Source: Strobilurus pachycystidiatus (taxonomy: Eukaryota > Basidiomycota > Agaricomycetes > Agaricales > Physalacriaceae). Taken from it: 64,000 bases of DNA. Shown in pieces: positions 25,802-37,652 of this stretch. The position numbers and the translations under genes were made by a program. Position 1 is the stretch's first letter. Each line of letters begins with the position of its first letter. Where the stretch lies: NCBI GenBank assembly GCA_019915135.1, contig JAHLMK010000002.1:434001-498000 (forward strand), in the 5' to 3' direction. The notes under the pieces were generated by a model. That model did no database searches. It saw only the letters and a program-made list of their open reading frames with translations, and had not been told where the DNA came from.

Positions 25802-27827
25802 TCATAGGTTGAGGGCAACTAAGATCACATTAGCTATGAAGCGCAAAGAAAGAGACCCATATGCTTACTATCGCTCCAGGGTATCTTCTTCTGCGTACGC
25901 GCGGCGGTCTCTCTGAGTACATGGAGCATCTCCGCCACAACGATCTCGGGTATCAACACGGGAGTCAAGGAGACCTCCAAGCGAATGCAATTCATACATG
26001 AAGTCCAAGCTAGCTGTTTATCTTGGCGTCAGCGAGGAGAAGAAGAGCACTATCATAAATTCTCACCGCAAGCACGGGATCTAGGCGAATATAGTCCTCC
26101 TCACCAAACGTCGATGTCATATGTACAATCTGCGTGATCGTTTCCACGGCAGACTTCCGCCACTCCATGATGGTAGGGGCCAGAACCAGATGCAAGTCTG
26201 TCAGAGCAGAAAGAGCCGTCATCTGAGCGATCTTCAAGGCTCTTACGCTGTGCGTATCGTCCATCATCTCAGCCTGGTTCATACGTTCGTCGATCGCGCG
26301 ATTTTGGTCCCGAAGGCGAGAGATGAGATTGTTGAAAGCGGCATACCACTTGCTGGAGCGGTCCGTACCTGCCAAATTGATTGAGCGACCAAGAAGCTGT
26401 AAAACGGGTGAACCTCACAGCATCCGTCTCGCTGCCAGTCTGAGATTAGCGTTTTGGCTTCCCGAAGGTACGTCACAGAAACCGTCCTTGCTACAACACA
26501 GAACGAGTCCAAGGACAATGCCCTATAGAATGACTGAAACACGTTCCAGCTCAGATTGTCTTTTATCTTAGCTACAAACCTTTCAAGACTCACAGGTAAG
26601 ACCCTGACCTCGGGATCAAAGTCATCGGGGAATAGGCACGGCGTCCCAAACATCAGTCCTTGGCTCCTGTCCATGCAGAGTAACTGGCACAAGACACTGA
26701 GCCGCTCGTCTTCGTGAATTGTCACAAGATGGCATGTGGTGACATCGGCGGCACGATGTATCGACCGAGCGGTATGAACGAGGCGGAAACCGTTTTGTAA
26801 AACGATGTGAGCGGCCTTCAGTAGAAACTCTCGTCCTGTGAACAAGTCGGACTTGGAAAAATGATACATTGAAACAATTTGGTGAACCTGGAGTAGAAAT
26901 GAGAAACAATCATTGCCCGTGATGGAAGTCAGTACCTGGAGGGCAGTAGTCGGCTGTGAGGCTAGACCAGAATCCTTCAAGAGCTCTAGGGCAGTTTGGA
27001 ATTGAACTGATTCAGCGACGACGTTGAAGGGATGCGTGGCGTCCTCCGTAACGGCACATCCCCATAGTTGAGCAGCGTAGAGCAGAGCGGGGTGAATGAG
27101 CGTTGTATCACCCGCGTCAATGGCGTCTTTCCGCTGATTGGTTAAGCAAACACCGATTTGGGCGCAATGCGAGAGGAATTGTTGGCGGCTAACGGTACCG
27201 GCTCAATCATGATAGAGTAGATGAACGATGGATCACGTACATGTGTGAATAGTCATAGTCGGTGGGCAATTGCGTTGAGGATTGTGTAGGCCCCCGCGGT
27301 ATGAAGGCCGAGCTATTAGTGAATAGCGCCAACGAATTCGGTAAATGCGAGCTGCTGCGTAACATAGTCGTTCCGGATCCGGATATCGTTACTGCAGAAT
27401 TCGAAGGAGAAATAGTAGATCTTTCAGGGTTCTCGTACACGCGTAGCCGATCTTCCAAATCTTGTATTCGCTCCATGAGTTCGGCTCGGACACTACGATG
27501 CGCGCCATCGTTATAATGACAGTCGACCTCCTTCCCTGCTATCTGACAGGTGTTGCAGTACGGCAGCTGGCCGTCGCATTTCTATTGAGGCTGAGTCATG
27601 CATGAGTAGCAGAGGTATAGAGGAAGTGACCTTTTTCTTGGTCCTAATGAGCATCATGGGTAAGGTCATATGCCGTATACGAGCTGGAGGCGTACCGACA
27701 AGGCGCGCACGCAGCGCCCTTACGAAGCAGGTCCTGCTTTACTGCCGTACCTCGACCTGCAGCTGATTCTGTACCGCCTTGGTACACGCATTGGATGGTC
27801 CTTCGCGCGCGAGAACATGGGCCGCAT
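25802..27827 (-). CDS. Zn2Cys6 transcription factor, tandem copy C
   Basis: Most diverged of the three paralogues. It starts MRPMFSRAKDHPM, joins to LKQDLLRKGAACAPCR and then TKKKKCDGQLPYCNTCQ, so the zinc cluster is intact. The regulatory region reads CAQIGVCLTNQRKDAIDAG, VHQIVSMYHFSKSDLFTG and TDRSSKWYAAFNNLISRL. It ends in NCIRLEVSLTPVLIPEIVV, KKIPWSD and IALNL. All eight or so exons join in frame with canonical sites. Its upstream region faces the catalase gene, divergently, about 840 bp away. A regulatory link to catalase is only a possibility. Confidence 0.83.
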
Positions 27828-28665
27828 GTGGGGTGGACACCGTCACAGCGCTATCAAGACAATCAAACGCCACGACGATGGAGATGGGTGACAAGGAGGA
27901 CTGACGACTTTGCGGGATCTGCGGTGTGTCCGATCAAATTAGAAGGAAACAACAGTTTGTTAGGCGAAGTACCTGCAGGCCTCACAGGGCTTGAAGACCA
28001 TTGCAGTGGGGACGTTGTTGAGAGTTGGATTCTACGCGATATTGCCCAAGTGTTAGCCAAGTGTTGCTTAGAAAGACTTGAAGAGATTTCTAAACCCGAA
28101 CGCGGCGGAAAGTGCCTACGGTCCGGGATCGGCGCCCATGAGTCACAGTCCTATTCTAAGTGGATGGATCGGCATCGAATTCATTGTCGTAGCACCAGAT
28201 TCAAACCTACCGTGCATGTATCTTGGTCAATACAATACAAGCAGATTTGTAAACGGGTCTCTACAAGGACTCCGAGGATGGATGCTGTCGCGTCGAACGT
28301 CAACCGGAAGTTGTCGCGCTTTTGGCTGCTTTTGGTGGCAGGAGTCACGTGCGTGACTTTTGGAATGGCGCACTGTAAACAGCTCCACCAAACCACGCCG
28401 ACGACTCGCACTCAAAGCACTCCAACAGCACTAGCTCCGTACCCAACTGGCCTGTACTTTTGCAGCCATCCGTCGAAATCCCTGACGTCCCATTGGCCAA
28501 GGATTCCAGCTTCCGTTTTCCAGGTTCTTCTTTCGCGGTCATGGTTGCACGATCGCGATCCCTGCGAGTCACCAGTGACGCAACATGCATCGTCTCCAGC
28601 AGCCCCAGAGCTTATAAGAGACAATCCTGGTGTTTTCCTCCCCCAACACCTTCGTTATCTCCCCC
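27828..28665. promoter_or_regulatory. Divergent upstream region of regulator copy C and catalase
   Basis: About 840 bp. The left part (to about 28200) is the end of the repeated unit and the right part is unique. No TATA box or operator could be assigned with confidence. Confidence 0.4.
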
Positions 28666-31384
28666 ATGTCGCTCCCTCACCTCATGAACACGGCCAAAGT
28701 GGCCGACTTGAAGCGCGACACCGTTGTCCCCAGTGGTCAAGGTCTCACGACTGACCACGGCGTTCTCGTCTCCGATACAGATAATTGGTAGGTGCCCTTC
28801 CCACCACCAGGCATCGTCTGTCTAACCGTCTTTCAAGGTTGAAAGTCGCCGGCGGAGACGGTACTGGTCCATCTCTCCTCGAAGATCAGATTGCACGGGA
28901 GAAGATTCACAGATTCGACCACGAACGAATTCCCGAGCGCGTTGTACGTTGTCAGCAAGTCCGCGTTGCACGATCATGTCTGACATACGCTAGGTTCACG
29001 CAAGAGGCGCTGCAGCTCATGGCTACTTCAAGGTCTTTGACAGTCGCGCATCGGCATTTACCTACGCTCCCGTTCTCACGGATCCGTCGCGAACCACCCC
29101 CGTATTCGTTCGCTTCTCTACAGTTCAGGGATCCAGGGGCAGCGCCGTGAGTGGCTTTTCTTCCATCGTAGGCAACTCTTGCTGAGCACACCACCGAACA
29201 GGACACTGTGCGCGATGTCCGTGGCTTTGCTGTGAAAATGTACACAGACGAAGGCAACTGGGATATTGTCGGGAACGATATTCCTGTTTTCTTCATCCAG
29301 GACTCGATCAAATTCCCGGATTTCGTTCATGCTGTTAAGCCGGAACCTCACAATGAGGTGCCACAAGCACAATCCGCGCACAATAACTTCTGGGACTATG
29401 TTGGCTTACAGCCTGAGGGTGAGCATCGACGTTATTCGATACTTTTCCTCGCTGACGAACCCTTCAGCTGCGCATATGGTTATGTGGGCCATGTCGGACC
29501 GCGGTTTGTCTTGCGACCTACACCGATAGCTCGGAAACTAACTTGTCTCAATAGGTGTCCCGCGCTCTTACCGAATGATGCAAGGCTTCGGAGTCAATAC
29601 TTACACTCTCCTCAACGCCAAGGGCGAAAGATTCTTTGTCAAATTCCATTGGATCCCTGAGCTAGGCGTGCATAGTCTCATGTGGGACGAAGCCTTGAAG
29701 CTTGCCGGTCAAGACCCAGGTTTGTGCCCTTTTCTTCCTTCCTTGCGTTTCACACTTTATGAATCCTATGCATTTGACAGACTTCCATCGGAAAGATCTC
29801 AACGAAGCCATCGAGAATGGAGCTCCTCCCAAGTGGACATTTGCCATCCAAACTATAGCGGAAAAGGACGAGCACAACTTCGACTTCGATATCCTGGACG
29901 CGACCAAAGTCTGGCCGGAAGAACTCGTGCCTCTTCAGGAGATTGGAGAGATGATTCTCGATAGGCCTGTCGACGAATATTTCCCGGAGACAGAGCAAGT
30001 TGCCTTTTGTACAAGCCACATTGTACCCGGCATCGGATTTAGCGACGATCCTCTCCTCCAAGGCAGAAACTTCTCCTACTTCGACACTCAAATCTCTCGC
30101 CTCGGAATTAACTGGGAGCAGGTGTGTTTCGTTTGTTCGTTGCTTCTTCCTGTGCTAACATGGATCCGTAGCTCCCAATCAATCGGCCGGTTTGCCCTGT
30201 GATGAACCATAACCGCGACGGGCAACATCAACAGCGAATCGTGAAAAGTCAAGTCAACTACTGGCCCAATCGCGAGGGCGTCGGTGCACCGGTCCCGGCC
30301 GCTGAAGGCGGCTATCACGAGTAAGCTTGCTTCACCATGAAAGGATTTGGTTCTGATTGTTTTTCTTCTGTAAGTTTTGCCCAAAAGGTTGTTGGCATCA
30401 AGCAGCGAGTCCGAGGAGCCAAGTTCCAAGAACACTACAAGCAGGCGCAGTTGTTCTTCAACTCCCTTACTCCAATCGAGAAAACTCACCTCATCAATGC
30501 AATCTCCTTCGAGTTGGATCACTGTGATGACCTCCGCGTCGTGAACACGTACGCGAAGGTCCTTGGTCGCATAGACTTTGAATTGGCCTCCGCAATCGCT
30601 AAAAACGTCGGTGGTCCTCTTCCCGACAAGGCAGACGTAGTGGATGGTAATCCTGGCTATAAATCACCCGCGTTGTCTCAGGTTGGTTATTGTTTGCATG
30701 CATGTGCGATTGCATACTCAAAGATTTATCTTGCAGGCTTACTACATGCCGAAAACACCCACGATCAAGTCTCGACGCATCGCCATCCTCATAGGCGATG
30801 GATTCAACAGTGTCGAGGCGCAATCCATTCGTGGTGCGCTGAAAACTGGAGGAGCGGTGACATTCCTCATTGGCACTCGTCGCGGCGAGATCGAAGCACA
30901 ATCTGGCCCAGCTGTTATGGCTGATCATCACTTCGAAGGCATGCGCTCAACTATGTTCGACGCGTTGTTCATTCCATCGGGAGCTCATGCTGACGCCCTC
31001 CGGACGAACGGACGCGTCATCCATTGGATTCGGGAAGCGTTTGGCCACTGCAAGGCTATAGGTGCGATTGGAGAGGGTAGGTTCAATGCTTCTCTTGTTG
31101 TGTTCGGTCATTAATATGGATCCTTAGGTGTCACTGTCGTCCGGGATGCTGTGACTCTTCCCAAAATGGAAGTGGCAGACTTGACGGGCTCTTCGACCAC
31201 AGTCGTGAGCTCGTATGGTGTGGTAACGACTGCCAAATATGGAGCTACGTCCGCTGTCTCTGAAGTTTTGAGCTTCGTGACCGGCTCAGAGAGTGGCTTC
31301 GTTTCCAACTTTGTATCCGAGATCAGTCAGCACCGATGCTGGGCTCGCGAGTTGGACGGTCTAGCCAGCCAAGTTGCATTCTAA
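28666..31384 (+). CDS. Large-subunit catalase with C-terminal DJ-1/PfpI-like domain
   Basis: Heme catalase that breaks down hydrogen peroxide. The start is [18 protein letters not shown], without an obvious signal peptide. Distal-side residues are seen in [13 protein letters not shown] (His) and [11 protein letters not shown] (Asn), and the proximal heme ligand Tyr in [14 protein letters not shown]. The catalase core is followed by [20 protein letters not shown] and a flavodoxin/DJ-1-like domain ([37 protein letters not shown]), which marks clade 2, the large-subunit type. About ten short introns were recognised. The 3' end converges on the deaminase gene, with 75 bp between stop codons. Confidence 0.95.
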
Positions 31385-31459
31385 GCAGTTCTGTAAATAT
31401 TCAAAGAAAAGCTGTACTCATTATTCTTCCCCTATGCCCGTTGTACTATAAATCCTCCC

Positions 31460-33583
31460 TTACGCCTGTTGTACTACAAATTCGAGGAATTTCTCCCACT
31501 GTCTATTCCAACTTGTGACGGCCTTCGCTTTCTGTTTGCTGTCGAGCATCGAGTGCTAATACGAAGATGAAAAAATGAGACGAAACAACAATATCGAGTG
31601 ACTCACCGAAAGGCTGTCCCTTGCCATCGCTCCAAGCTGGATAAGCCCAGTAACTTCACTGGCTGCTAATACCTGGAAGAAATCGAAAGAGAGCCCCATG
31701 TTCCCGAACACAGAAGGGTCATCAGAGCAGAGCGCCACCGGGACGCCGTGATTGAGGAGGATGGGAAGCGGATGCATGGGCATTGACGATGTCAACCGCT
31801 GTGAATTGTTCAGTGACACGATTCGCTCTGGATATTTTCACGCACAAGGATTTCGTTACTGAGGAAATGTCAGATGAAAGAAAAGGAAAAGAACTCAGAA
31901 CAAGACACATACGAGATGGGGCACACTTCGAGCGTGATGCTCCTTTCCCGGCAGATATTCATCAACTCGGGGTGTTTTACAAGGGAGAAGCTATGTATCA
32001 CTGAGGTCAATACCACCGCTCGAAGATAGGCTTGAAATGCACATACCCATGTCCGATACGCTTTGTGCCCAACAAAATAGCGTCGTAGAGGTTGGAATCA
32101 GCATCTGTACCATCTCCCAGAGTCTCGCCCGCGTGAAAAATGAATGGGATGTCGACTCCTGCTTCGTCTAGCATGTGTCTAAACTCCAAAAGCTTCTTGG
32201 TGTAGTGTCTGAGTGGGTATAGGACGTTTTCGTCGCCGACGAGGTCGAAGCCGGCAATGAGGTGAGGAAATTCTTTCTTCATCGCGATGCAGTCTTTGAG
32301 GTACCAGTCGAGGTCCTCGGGTTCGATGAATCTCAAGGTGGTGTATATGACCTACGTATGAGTCTGTATGAGCCTTGGTGGTCAAGAGAGCTGCCTTACC
32401 TTGGCGCCGACGAACTCATCACCCCTTCCTTGTTTCTCCATCTCGGCTTTGATGTCGTTGACGATGCCATCGAAGACTTTCAGGAAATCGCTGTGTGTCA
32501 CGTTCTCGATGCCCTCTGCGCTCACGAAATGTCTAACAGTAGTAGTAACGACGTGGTCAAAATGATCGTCGTCGAGAGACTGAGTGAAACTCACTTATAC
32601 CAAAAGTTGAGTCGAGGCTCCACGTAGGAGATCCCGTCTTCGATTGAGGAGAGAATGAACTCCCGGATGTATTTGGCATAAATTGGCATGTAATGTATGA
32701 TTCCCTGTCCTGACGTTCAGTACTGTGAAGTGTCTAACATGTTAAGCTTACGCCAGCGACGAGAAAGGTGCTTGTGAACTTTTGCCAAATCTGATGATTC
32801 TCTCGTAAGGTTTCGACACGAGGAAGGAGAGCGAAAAGCCTACCCGAGTGACCGTGCTGTGCGTCCCATATGCTTCTGCTGGATTGATGGTCATAGCGCG
32901 TGTAACCCACGCGTCAAATCCTTCGGGACCACCAAGGGAAGCGTCGAAGGATGCTCTGGCATGCTGGATGGAGATCCAGGTACCAGAGACATAGGATGCA
33001 TCAGTCAAGGACGTTGAGTTGTCGCTGAAGGATGCCGCAGGGAGTGCTTGAAATTCAGGAAGAATCGAGCCGATGGTGGTTGAGTCTATGGCAGCCTTTG
33101 CACGCACATGGACTGCTGGCTCCTCGAGGGCCAGCTTGAGAAGAAAGGACACGTCAACAGTCGCGTCGAGATGAGCATGGAGGAGGGCGCCTTTGGGCAT
33201 CTTGTACAAGAATCAGAAAATGACCGTACATTGGTTTTGGATAGTCTACCTTTTGCAAAATGCGGAACAGCTTAGTCTGGATGATTATTCTTCGACCTGA
33301 TTATGCTGCAGCTTAGTGCGTTCCAGACATGGAGCTCGTCGAACTAACCGGTCAGGAATGCCATCCCCGGGAAGGGCTGGGGAACGTCGGGAGAGTCCTT
33401 GGCCCATATTGACTGTGCCTCCTCAGCTCGAATTCCACGAATGACCTGATCAGCCTGGGTCTCGAGTTCAGATATGTTTGCAGCATCGCGAGCGTCCAAG
33501 CGAAGACAGCGATCCTTAGCGATCAAGGCATTCCGTTCAACCTCATATTCCGCAAGGTCAGCAGTGAGATCTCGAGTCGACAT
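31460..33583 (-). CDS. Adenosine deaminase, ADGF/CECR1 (ADA2) type
   Basis: Zinc hydrolase that converts adenosine to inosine. Metal and catalytic motifs are present: KMPKGALLHAHLDATVD (HxH), FIFHAGETLGD (His-x-x-Glu), and VALCSDDPSVFG near the end. The substrate-side stretch RLNFWYK and KRIGHG also fit the family. The last exon ends KFLEFVVQQA and a stop at 31460-31462. The chosen start, STRDLTADLAEYEVERNAL, is the first in-frame ATG. No signal peptide is seen, so the protein looks intracellular, whereas animal ADA2 is secreted. Several introns of about 50 nt interrupt it. Confidence 0.9.
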
Positions 33584-34239
33584 GAGGGAAGGAGGGCAGC
33601 TTATGGTATAGGCCAAGAGTTAAGGCCTAACCATGCCAATCAACCATCTTCAACCATGCGGTTCCGCAAGCTGGGGAATCAGTGGGGATAAGGTCGAATG
33701 GGCATTTCGGTCCGACATCCGATCGGAAGTCGGGAGGCGCGCGCGGCAGAGCGGTGTGAGTGGCGGCTTTTCTCGAGGTGTACTGACCGTATATGTACTT
33801 CTCCAGAGAAGGTGGTCTGGTGGGCGTATCGATGATGGTTTGGCCAAAACGTCCGCGAAACTCTCTGGGCTTCTGTTTCAGAGGTTACGGCAACTTTGAA
33901 GCAGACTGTCGTGACAGTCATCTGTCCGCGCCGGGCGCCTTCACGCTGCTTGCGCCTGTGATGCATGGTGCGTGTAAAATGCTACTTAGCAATGTGGGCG
34001 CGCCCCCTGGATCCAGCAATTTCCATTGTGATGTCATGTGAAGATGGGCATGATACAGGAGAAAGGCTTACAGTGTTACAACCACCACCAGTTGCACCTT
34101 CACTACACCGCCTCGTCCAGCGACCTAGTCACAGCTTCACCGAAACCAGACTGCATCACCTTCTAGTTGCCTCAACGGTCCCGAACTTCTACTAATTTCC
34201 CACCCGTCAACTACGCTGTACTCTACGCTACTGCGCACC
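33584..34239. promoter_or_regulatory. Divergent promoter region of adenosine deaminase and YVH1
   Basis: About 655 bp between divergent start codons. No coding frame or recognised element beyond CA/CT-rich sequence just upstream of YVH1. Confidence 0.4.
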
Positions 34240-36100
34240 ATGGACGAAATTATCCCAGGATTGTGGATTGGCGACATCAACAGCGCCAAAAACACAGATA
34301 CGCTGCAGAAAAACAACATACACAGTATCTTGTCCGCCATGCGAGGGCGTATAACAATCAAAGAGGTGAGCGGTCGAGAAAGCTCTGCAAAAGTGCGCCT
34401 AATCATGTCAGACCTTCAATCGACATCAAATTTCCCTCGACGATACAGAAGAGGCCGATATTATGGTCCATTTCCTTCCCGCCATCACATTCATACAAGC
34501 AGAGCTGGACAAGGGAAGAAGCGTCTTGGTCCATTGCCAGGCCGGAATGAGTGCGTCCTGACACTTGCTTCCTCTGTGCGGAACTTACGACTCCCTTATC
34601 TCAGGCAGAAGCGCGACCATAGTAGCCGCTTATCTGATGTATACACGCCAATTGACACCCGAAGGGGCGCTCGAACTCATCCGGCAGTCCCGCCCGCAAA
34701 TCGAGTCCGTCCCAAGGCATCATCTTATTTCCACCGAATCTCATCATCTTTCTAGTCCCAACCCTGGATTCCTAGTGCAACTCGAGCTGTTCCACAAAGC
34801 ATCGTTCCGCATATCTCGACGCGACAAATCGACTCGTATGTTTTACATGGAACGGGCAGTGGAGGAGGTCATGAGTGCGCTCTTGCTTCGGTCCCGATGA
34901 TTCGATCAGATTTTTACCCATGCCATCTGTAGACGGGGATGGTACCCTACCACCTACCGATATGTTTGCAAGGTTCCCGCGTACACCAACTGATTCGGCA
35001 CCAACTACGCCTGGGGGTCACGGCCCTCGACGCCGCATACGCTGCAAGATGTGCAGGTAGGGCGTTTGTACATATCCTGGTCCATGTTTAACCTTCCACA
35101 GGCAAGAACTGGCAGCAAGGGAGCATATGCTCGACCACGGACAGCTTGGTGACGCTACTCCCGCCAACCTGTCACCAGCTCCATCTCGAAGACCATCGAC
35201 ATCAACAAATCAGCGACACCCGTCTATGAGTCAACCGCAAACTCGTTCTCGTCTGGGATCAGAGAGCACTCGACCGCGGCGACCATCAGGACTAAGCAAC
35301 TTTGTCGACTCCTTGTCTATGTCCTCTGTTGGCACAGAGAATGGAGAGGAAGGCGGAGAACTAGCCTCCAAGCCGCCGCTAGTACGGCCTCCCTCCGGTG
35401 GCAAGCCCGGAGGCATGCGACCATTCCCGAATTTGTCAAGAAATTTACTGGAAGGTCTTTCGATGTCCGCGTTGGAAACTGAGGAAGCGGTGGCTAGTGA
35501 TGACGAAGATGAGGTGGACATCAGGGATTTTTCTGTGGATGCTGCCACGAACTTAGGGCGTCGCATGTCGGATGCAGTCATCTCGACACCTTCAGACGCA
35601 GAACCCGGCCAGCCGCCCTCGAAAACTGAGATGGAGACTACTCAGTTCGCTAGCCCAGGCGACCTCGCTGCGCAGCTGTATGCGAACCCCAAGCTAGCTG
35701 GTCTGCGGGGCTCAATGGGAATGGGCATAACACCGTTACAGAACAACGTCAAGCCAAGCGTAATCAGTCCGCCCATTTTGGCCAATCCGAAGTGTTCAGG
35801 CTACTTTGTCGAACCGGTATGTGTACCCGACCTCGTTTGCGTTCATTTTCTAAAAGATCCTTCCAGATGAAGTGGATGGAATCATTCCTGGAGAGCGGTG
35901 ACATGGCAGGAAAGATCGTATGCCCGAATAAAAAGTGTAACGCCAAACTGGGGAACTTCGACTGGGCTGGGGTGTGTTGTGGATGTAAAGCTTGGGTCAC
36001 GCCGGTTAGTGCTCCATTGAACCCGTTGACCCTAATATTAAGCAACCCCCTACAGGGCTTTTGTATCAACAGATCTAAGGTTGACGAAGTGGTGATATAA
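34240..36100 (+). CDS. YVH1: Dual-specificity phosphatase YVH1 with zinc-binding C terminus
   Basis: Phosphatase that also helps release Mrt4 from pre-60S ribosomes (family knowledge). The N-terminal DSP domain starts MDEIIPGLWIGDINSA and has the active site VHCQAGMSRSATIVAAYLM (Cys-x5-Arg). A long Ser/Pro-rich linker with an RIRCKMCRQELAAREHML cysteine/histidine cluster follows. The C-terminal zinc domain reads YFVEPMKWMESFL, CPNKKCNAKLGNFDWAG and CCGCKAWVTPGFCI. Four or five introns join in frame. The stop at 36098-36100 lies only 8 bp from the stop of the convergent LETM1-like gene. Confidence 0.95.
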
Positions 36101-36108
36101 GTGTCATA

Positions 36109-37074
36109 TTATTCCTTCAAATTTGCGGATAAACGTGCAAATTCAACTATCAGACCCATTCTAACCCTCCTATGTAACGCGCCATGTAACGCGTTCTCAG
36201 TCTCTGACGAAGCTGCCGTCTGCTCGGAGACCTCTTTCAACCACCACTCCAATAATTCCCGTCGGCCCTCTATTGTTGACTTCCCTGGGGGGATGATAAG
36301 ACCTCGCGCAAGGAGAGCCTCTGATAGCTCTTCCTCAGTGAGCTCGGCAACCTTCGCAGAGCCATTGAGGAAGTAGCTGTCATCTTTCGCGAGAAAAGTG
36401 AACTTCTTGTTGCCAGTAAACGGTCCCAGTGGCCTAACTCCCATCGTCTGAGCAACGGCGCGCACGATCGTGCTTTTGAGATAGTCCTCCTCCCTAAGTG
36501 ATGGAGCGACAGTTGCTAGAAGCTTCTGTGCTTCCCGCGCCGTCTCCAGTTTTTTGGCAGCGATGCGAGCCTTCTGCATGGGCAGTATGCAGGTTGAAGG
36601 GAGGATGCCTGGCGCGTACAACACGAACAACGGGATGGCTTCTTCCGCGATGAGTGCAATGCAGGCGAAGGGGATAATTTTCTTTATGTCGCTGCGCTGG
36701 GTATGGAGGAAACTGAGTTGTGCTCGTGTTTGGGGAGGGTCGGGGATGGTCCTGGCTATGTGTTGGCGCCGATATATGCTTCTACATCCACGGCCATAGA
36801 AGTACACGAGTTGGAGAGAGGTTAGGAAGAATTGCTTGAGGGTCCCAGCACCGGGAGGCGGTGAAGCGAGAATACCGCGAGCCTGGGCATCGGCAATGTC
36901 TGCCTTGAGTTGCTCTGTGACGGAGAGAGTGTTGTCGGGAATGGGTGGGGGAAGTGGGGAGGGCTTCTCAGACAGAAAGCGAACGTGTCTGGGATAGGCT
37001 ATAGCTCGAGGCGCAAGGACACGGTGGAGAACATCGCGACGGTGGACAAGCCGGGAAACGCGTTGAAGCAGCAT
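36109..37074 (-). CDS. LETM1-like mitochondrial inner-membrane protein
   Basis: Intronless gene for a protein of about 321 residues. The basic, hydroxylated N terminus LLQRVSRLVHRRDVLHRVL looks like a mitochondrial targeting signal. The LETM1 domain starts at TLKQFFLTSLQLVYFYGRG, followed by RSDIKKIIPFACIALIAEE and LFVLYAPGILPSTCILP, the family membrane segment. The C-terminal ribosome-binding-like helices include TEEELSEALLARGL. LETM1 proteins act in K+/H+ or Ca2+/H+ exchange and mitochondrial translation (family knowledge). It is shorter than the main LETM1/Mdm38, so more like LETM1-domain-containing side branches. The frame opens upstream with GTG only, so the ATG at 37074 is used. Confidence 0.88.
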   Translation of the reverse strand: MLLQRVSRLVHRRDVLHRVLAPRAIAYPRHVRFLSEKPSPLPPPIPDNTLSVTEQLKADIADAQARGILASPPPGAGTLKQFFLTSLQLVYFYGRGCRSIYRRQHIARTIPDPPQTRAQLSFLHTQRSDIKKIIPFACIALIAEEAIPLFVLYAPGILPSTCILPMQKARIAAKKLETAREAQKLLATVAPSLREEDYLKSTIVRAVAQTMGVRPLGPFTGNKKFTFLAKDDSYFLNGSAKVAELTEEELSEALLARGLIIPPGKSTIEGRRELLEWWLKEVSEQTAASSETENALHGALHRRVRMGLIVEFARLSANLKE

Positions 37075-37652
37075 AAAACCAAGCTGTGATGTCACAGTCT
37101 TCACGTCAAACGAAAATTGTCAGATTTTCGGCTGGGTGCCGATGCCGAGTTGATTGCCGAATTTTACTGTGGCGTCGAGTGTGCATTCGCAGCCGCATGG
37201 TGGTGCCAGCAATCAAGGATCAGAAGAAATATCATCTTTTTCCATTTCGTGACTCTACGTCCTAGCTTGGCATCTGCGTTAACGGATGCCTGAGTCGCAA
37301 CCTCATGCCGCCAGTTTCTTCAACCTGCTTACCATCGCGTTGTGTCGATACGCGTCTCTTGACTGTGAGAATATTTACTCGGCCAGTCCAGTATTCAAGC
37401 GGGAGATATTCTTGGACTCTGTGGACGTTAGTAGCTTGGTTGGGGTCCTTTGCCGATGTGGGCCAAAGAGAGAGAGTACCTTGGGAATGTTTAATGAATA
37501 TCATGAACTAACGTTGGCTGCTGCATGTTACAGGTCACTACACGCGACATTGGAGCAAACCACATCCAAAATAATTCGGATGTCATATAAACATTATGAC
37601 GAGCCTTCATACAACAAAGGCACTTTTGCAGCCTCCACATTCGACGATTAGA
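37075..37652. other. Intergenic: LETM1-like promoter and SND1 3' region
   Basis: About 580 bp. Short frames on both strands show no family match. No repeats were seen. Confidence 0.5.

Larger units (their letters stand above)
19638..28200. repeat. Tandem triplication of a regulator gene, unit about 3.1 kb
   Basis: The motif CATACCACTTGCTGGAGCGG occurs at 20183, 23281 and 26342, giving spacings of 3098 and 3061 bp. Similarity covers the coding exons, introns, the 3' flank and the upstream region with GTACCTGCAGGCCTCACAGG (about 21805, 24905 and 27970). The third copy loses similarity at about 28.2 kb. Stretches over 100 bp in copies A and B differ at only one or two bases. Confidence 0.93.

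Noticed and set aside
27828..28665. Regulator copies as dedicated catalase regulators
   Set aside because: Only proximity supports this. No shared operator or expression evidence can be read from the sequence.
31430..31490. Near-repeat of the deaminase C-terminal coding end (GTTGTACTAYAAAT twice)
   Set aside because: The match is short and imperfect, and no larger duplicated unit is visible.
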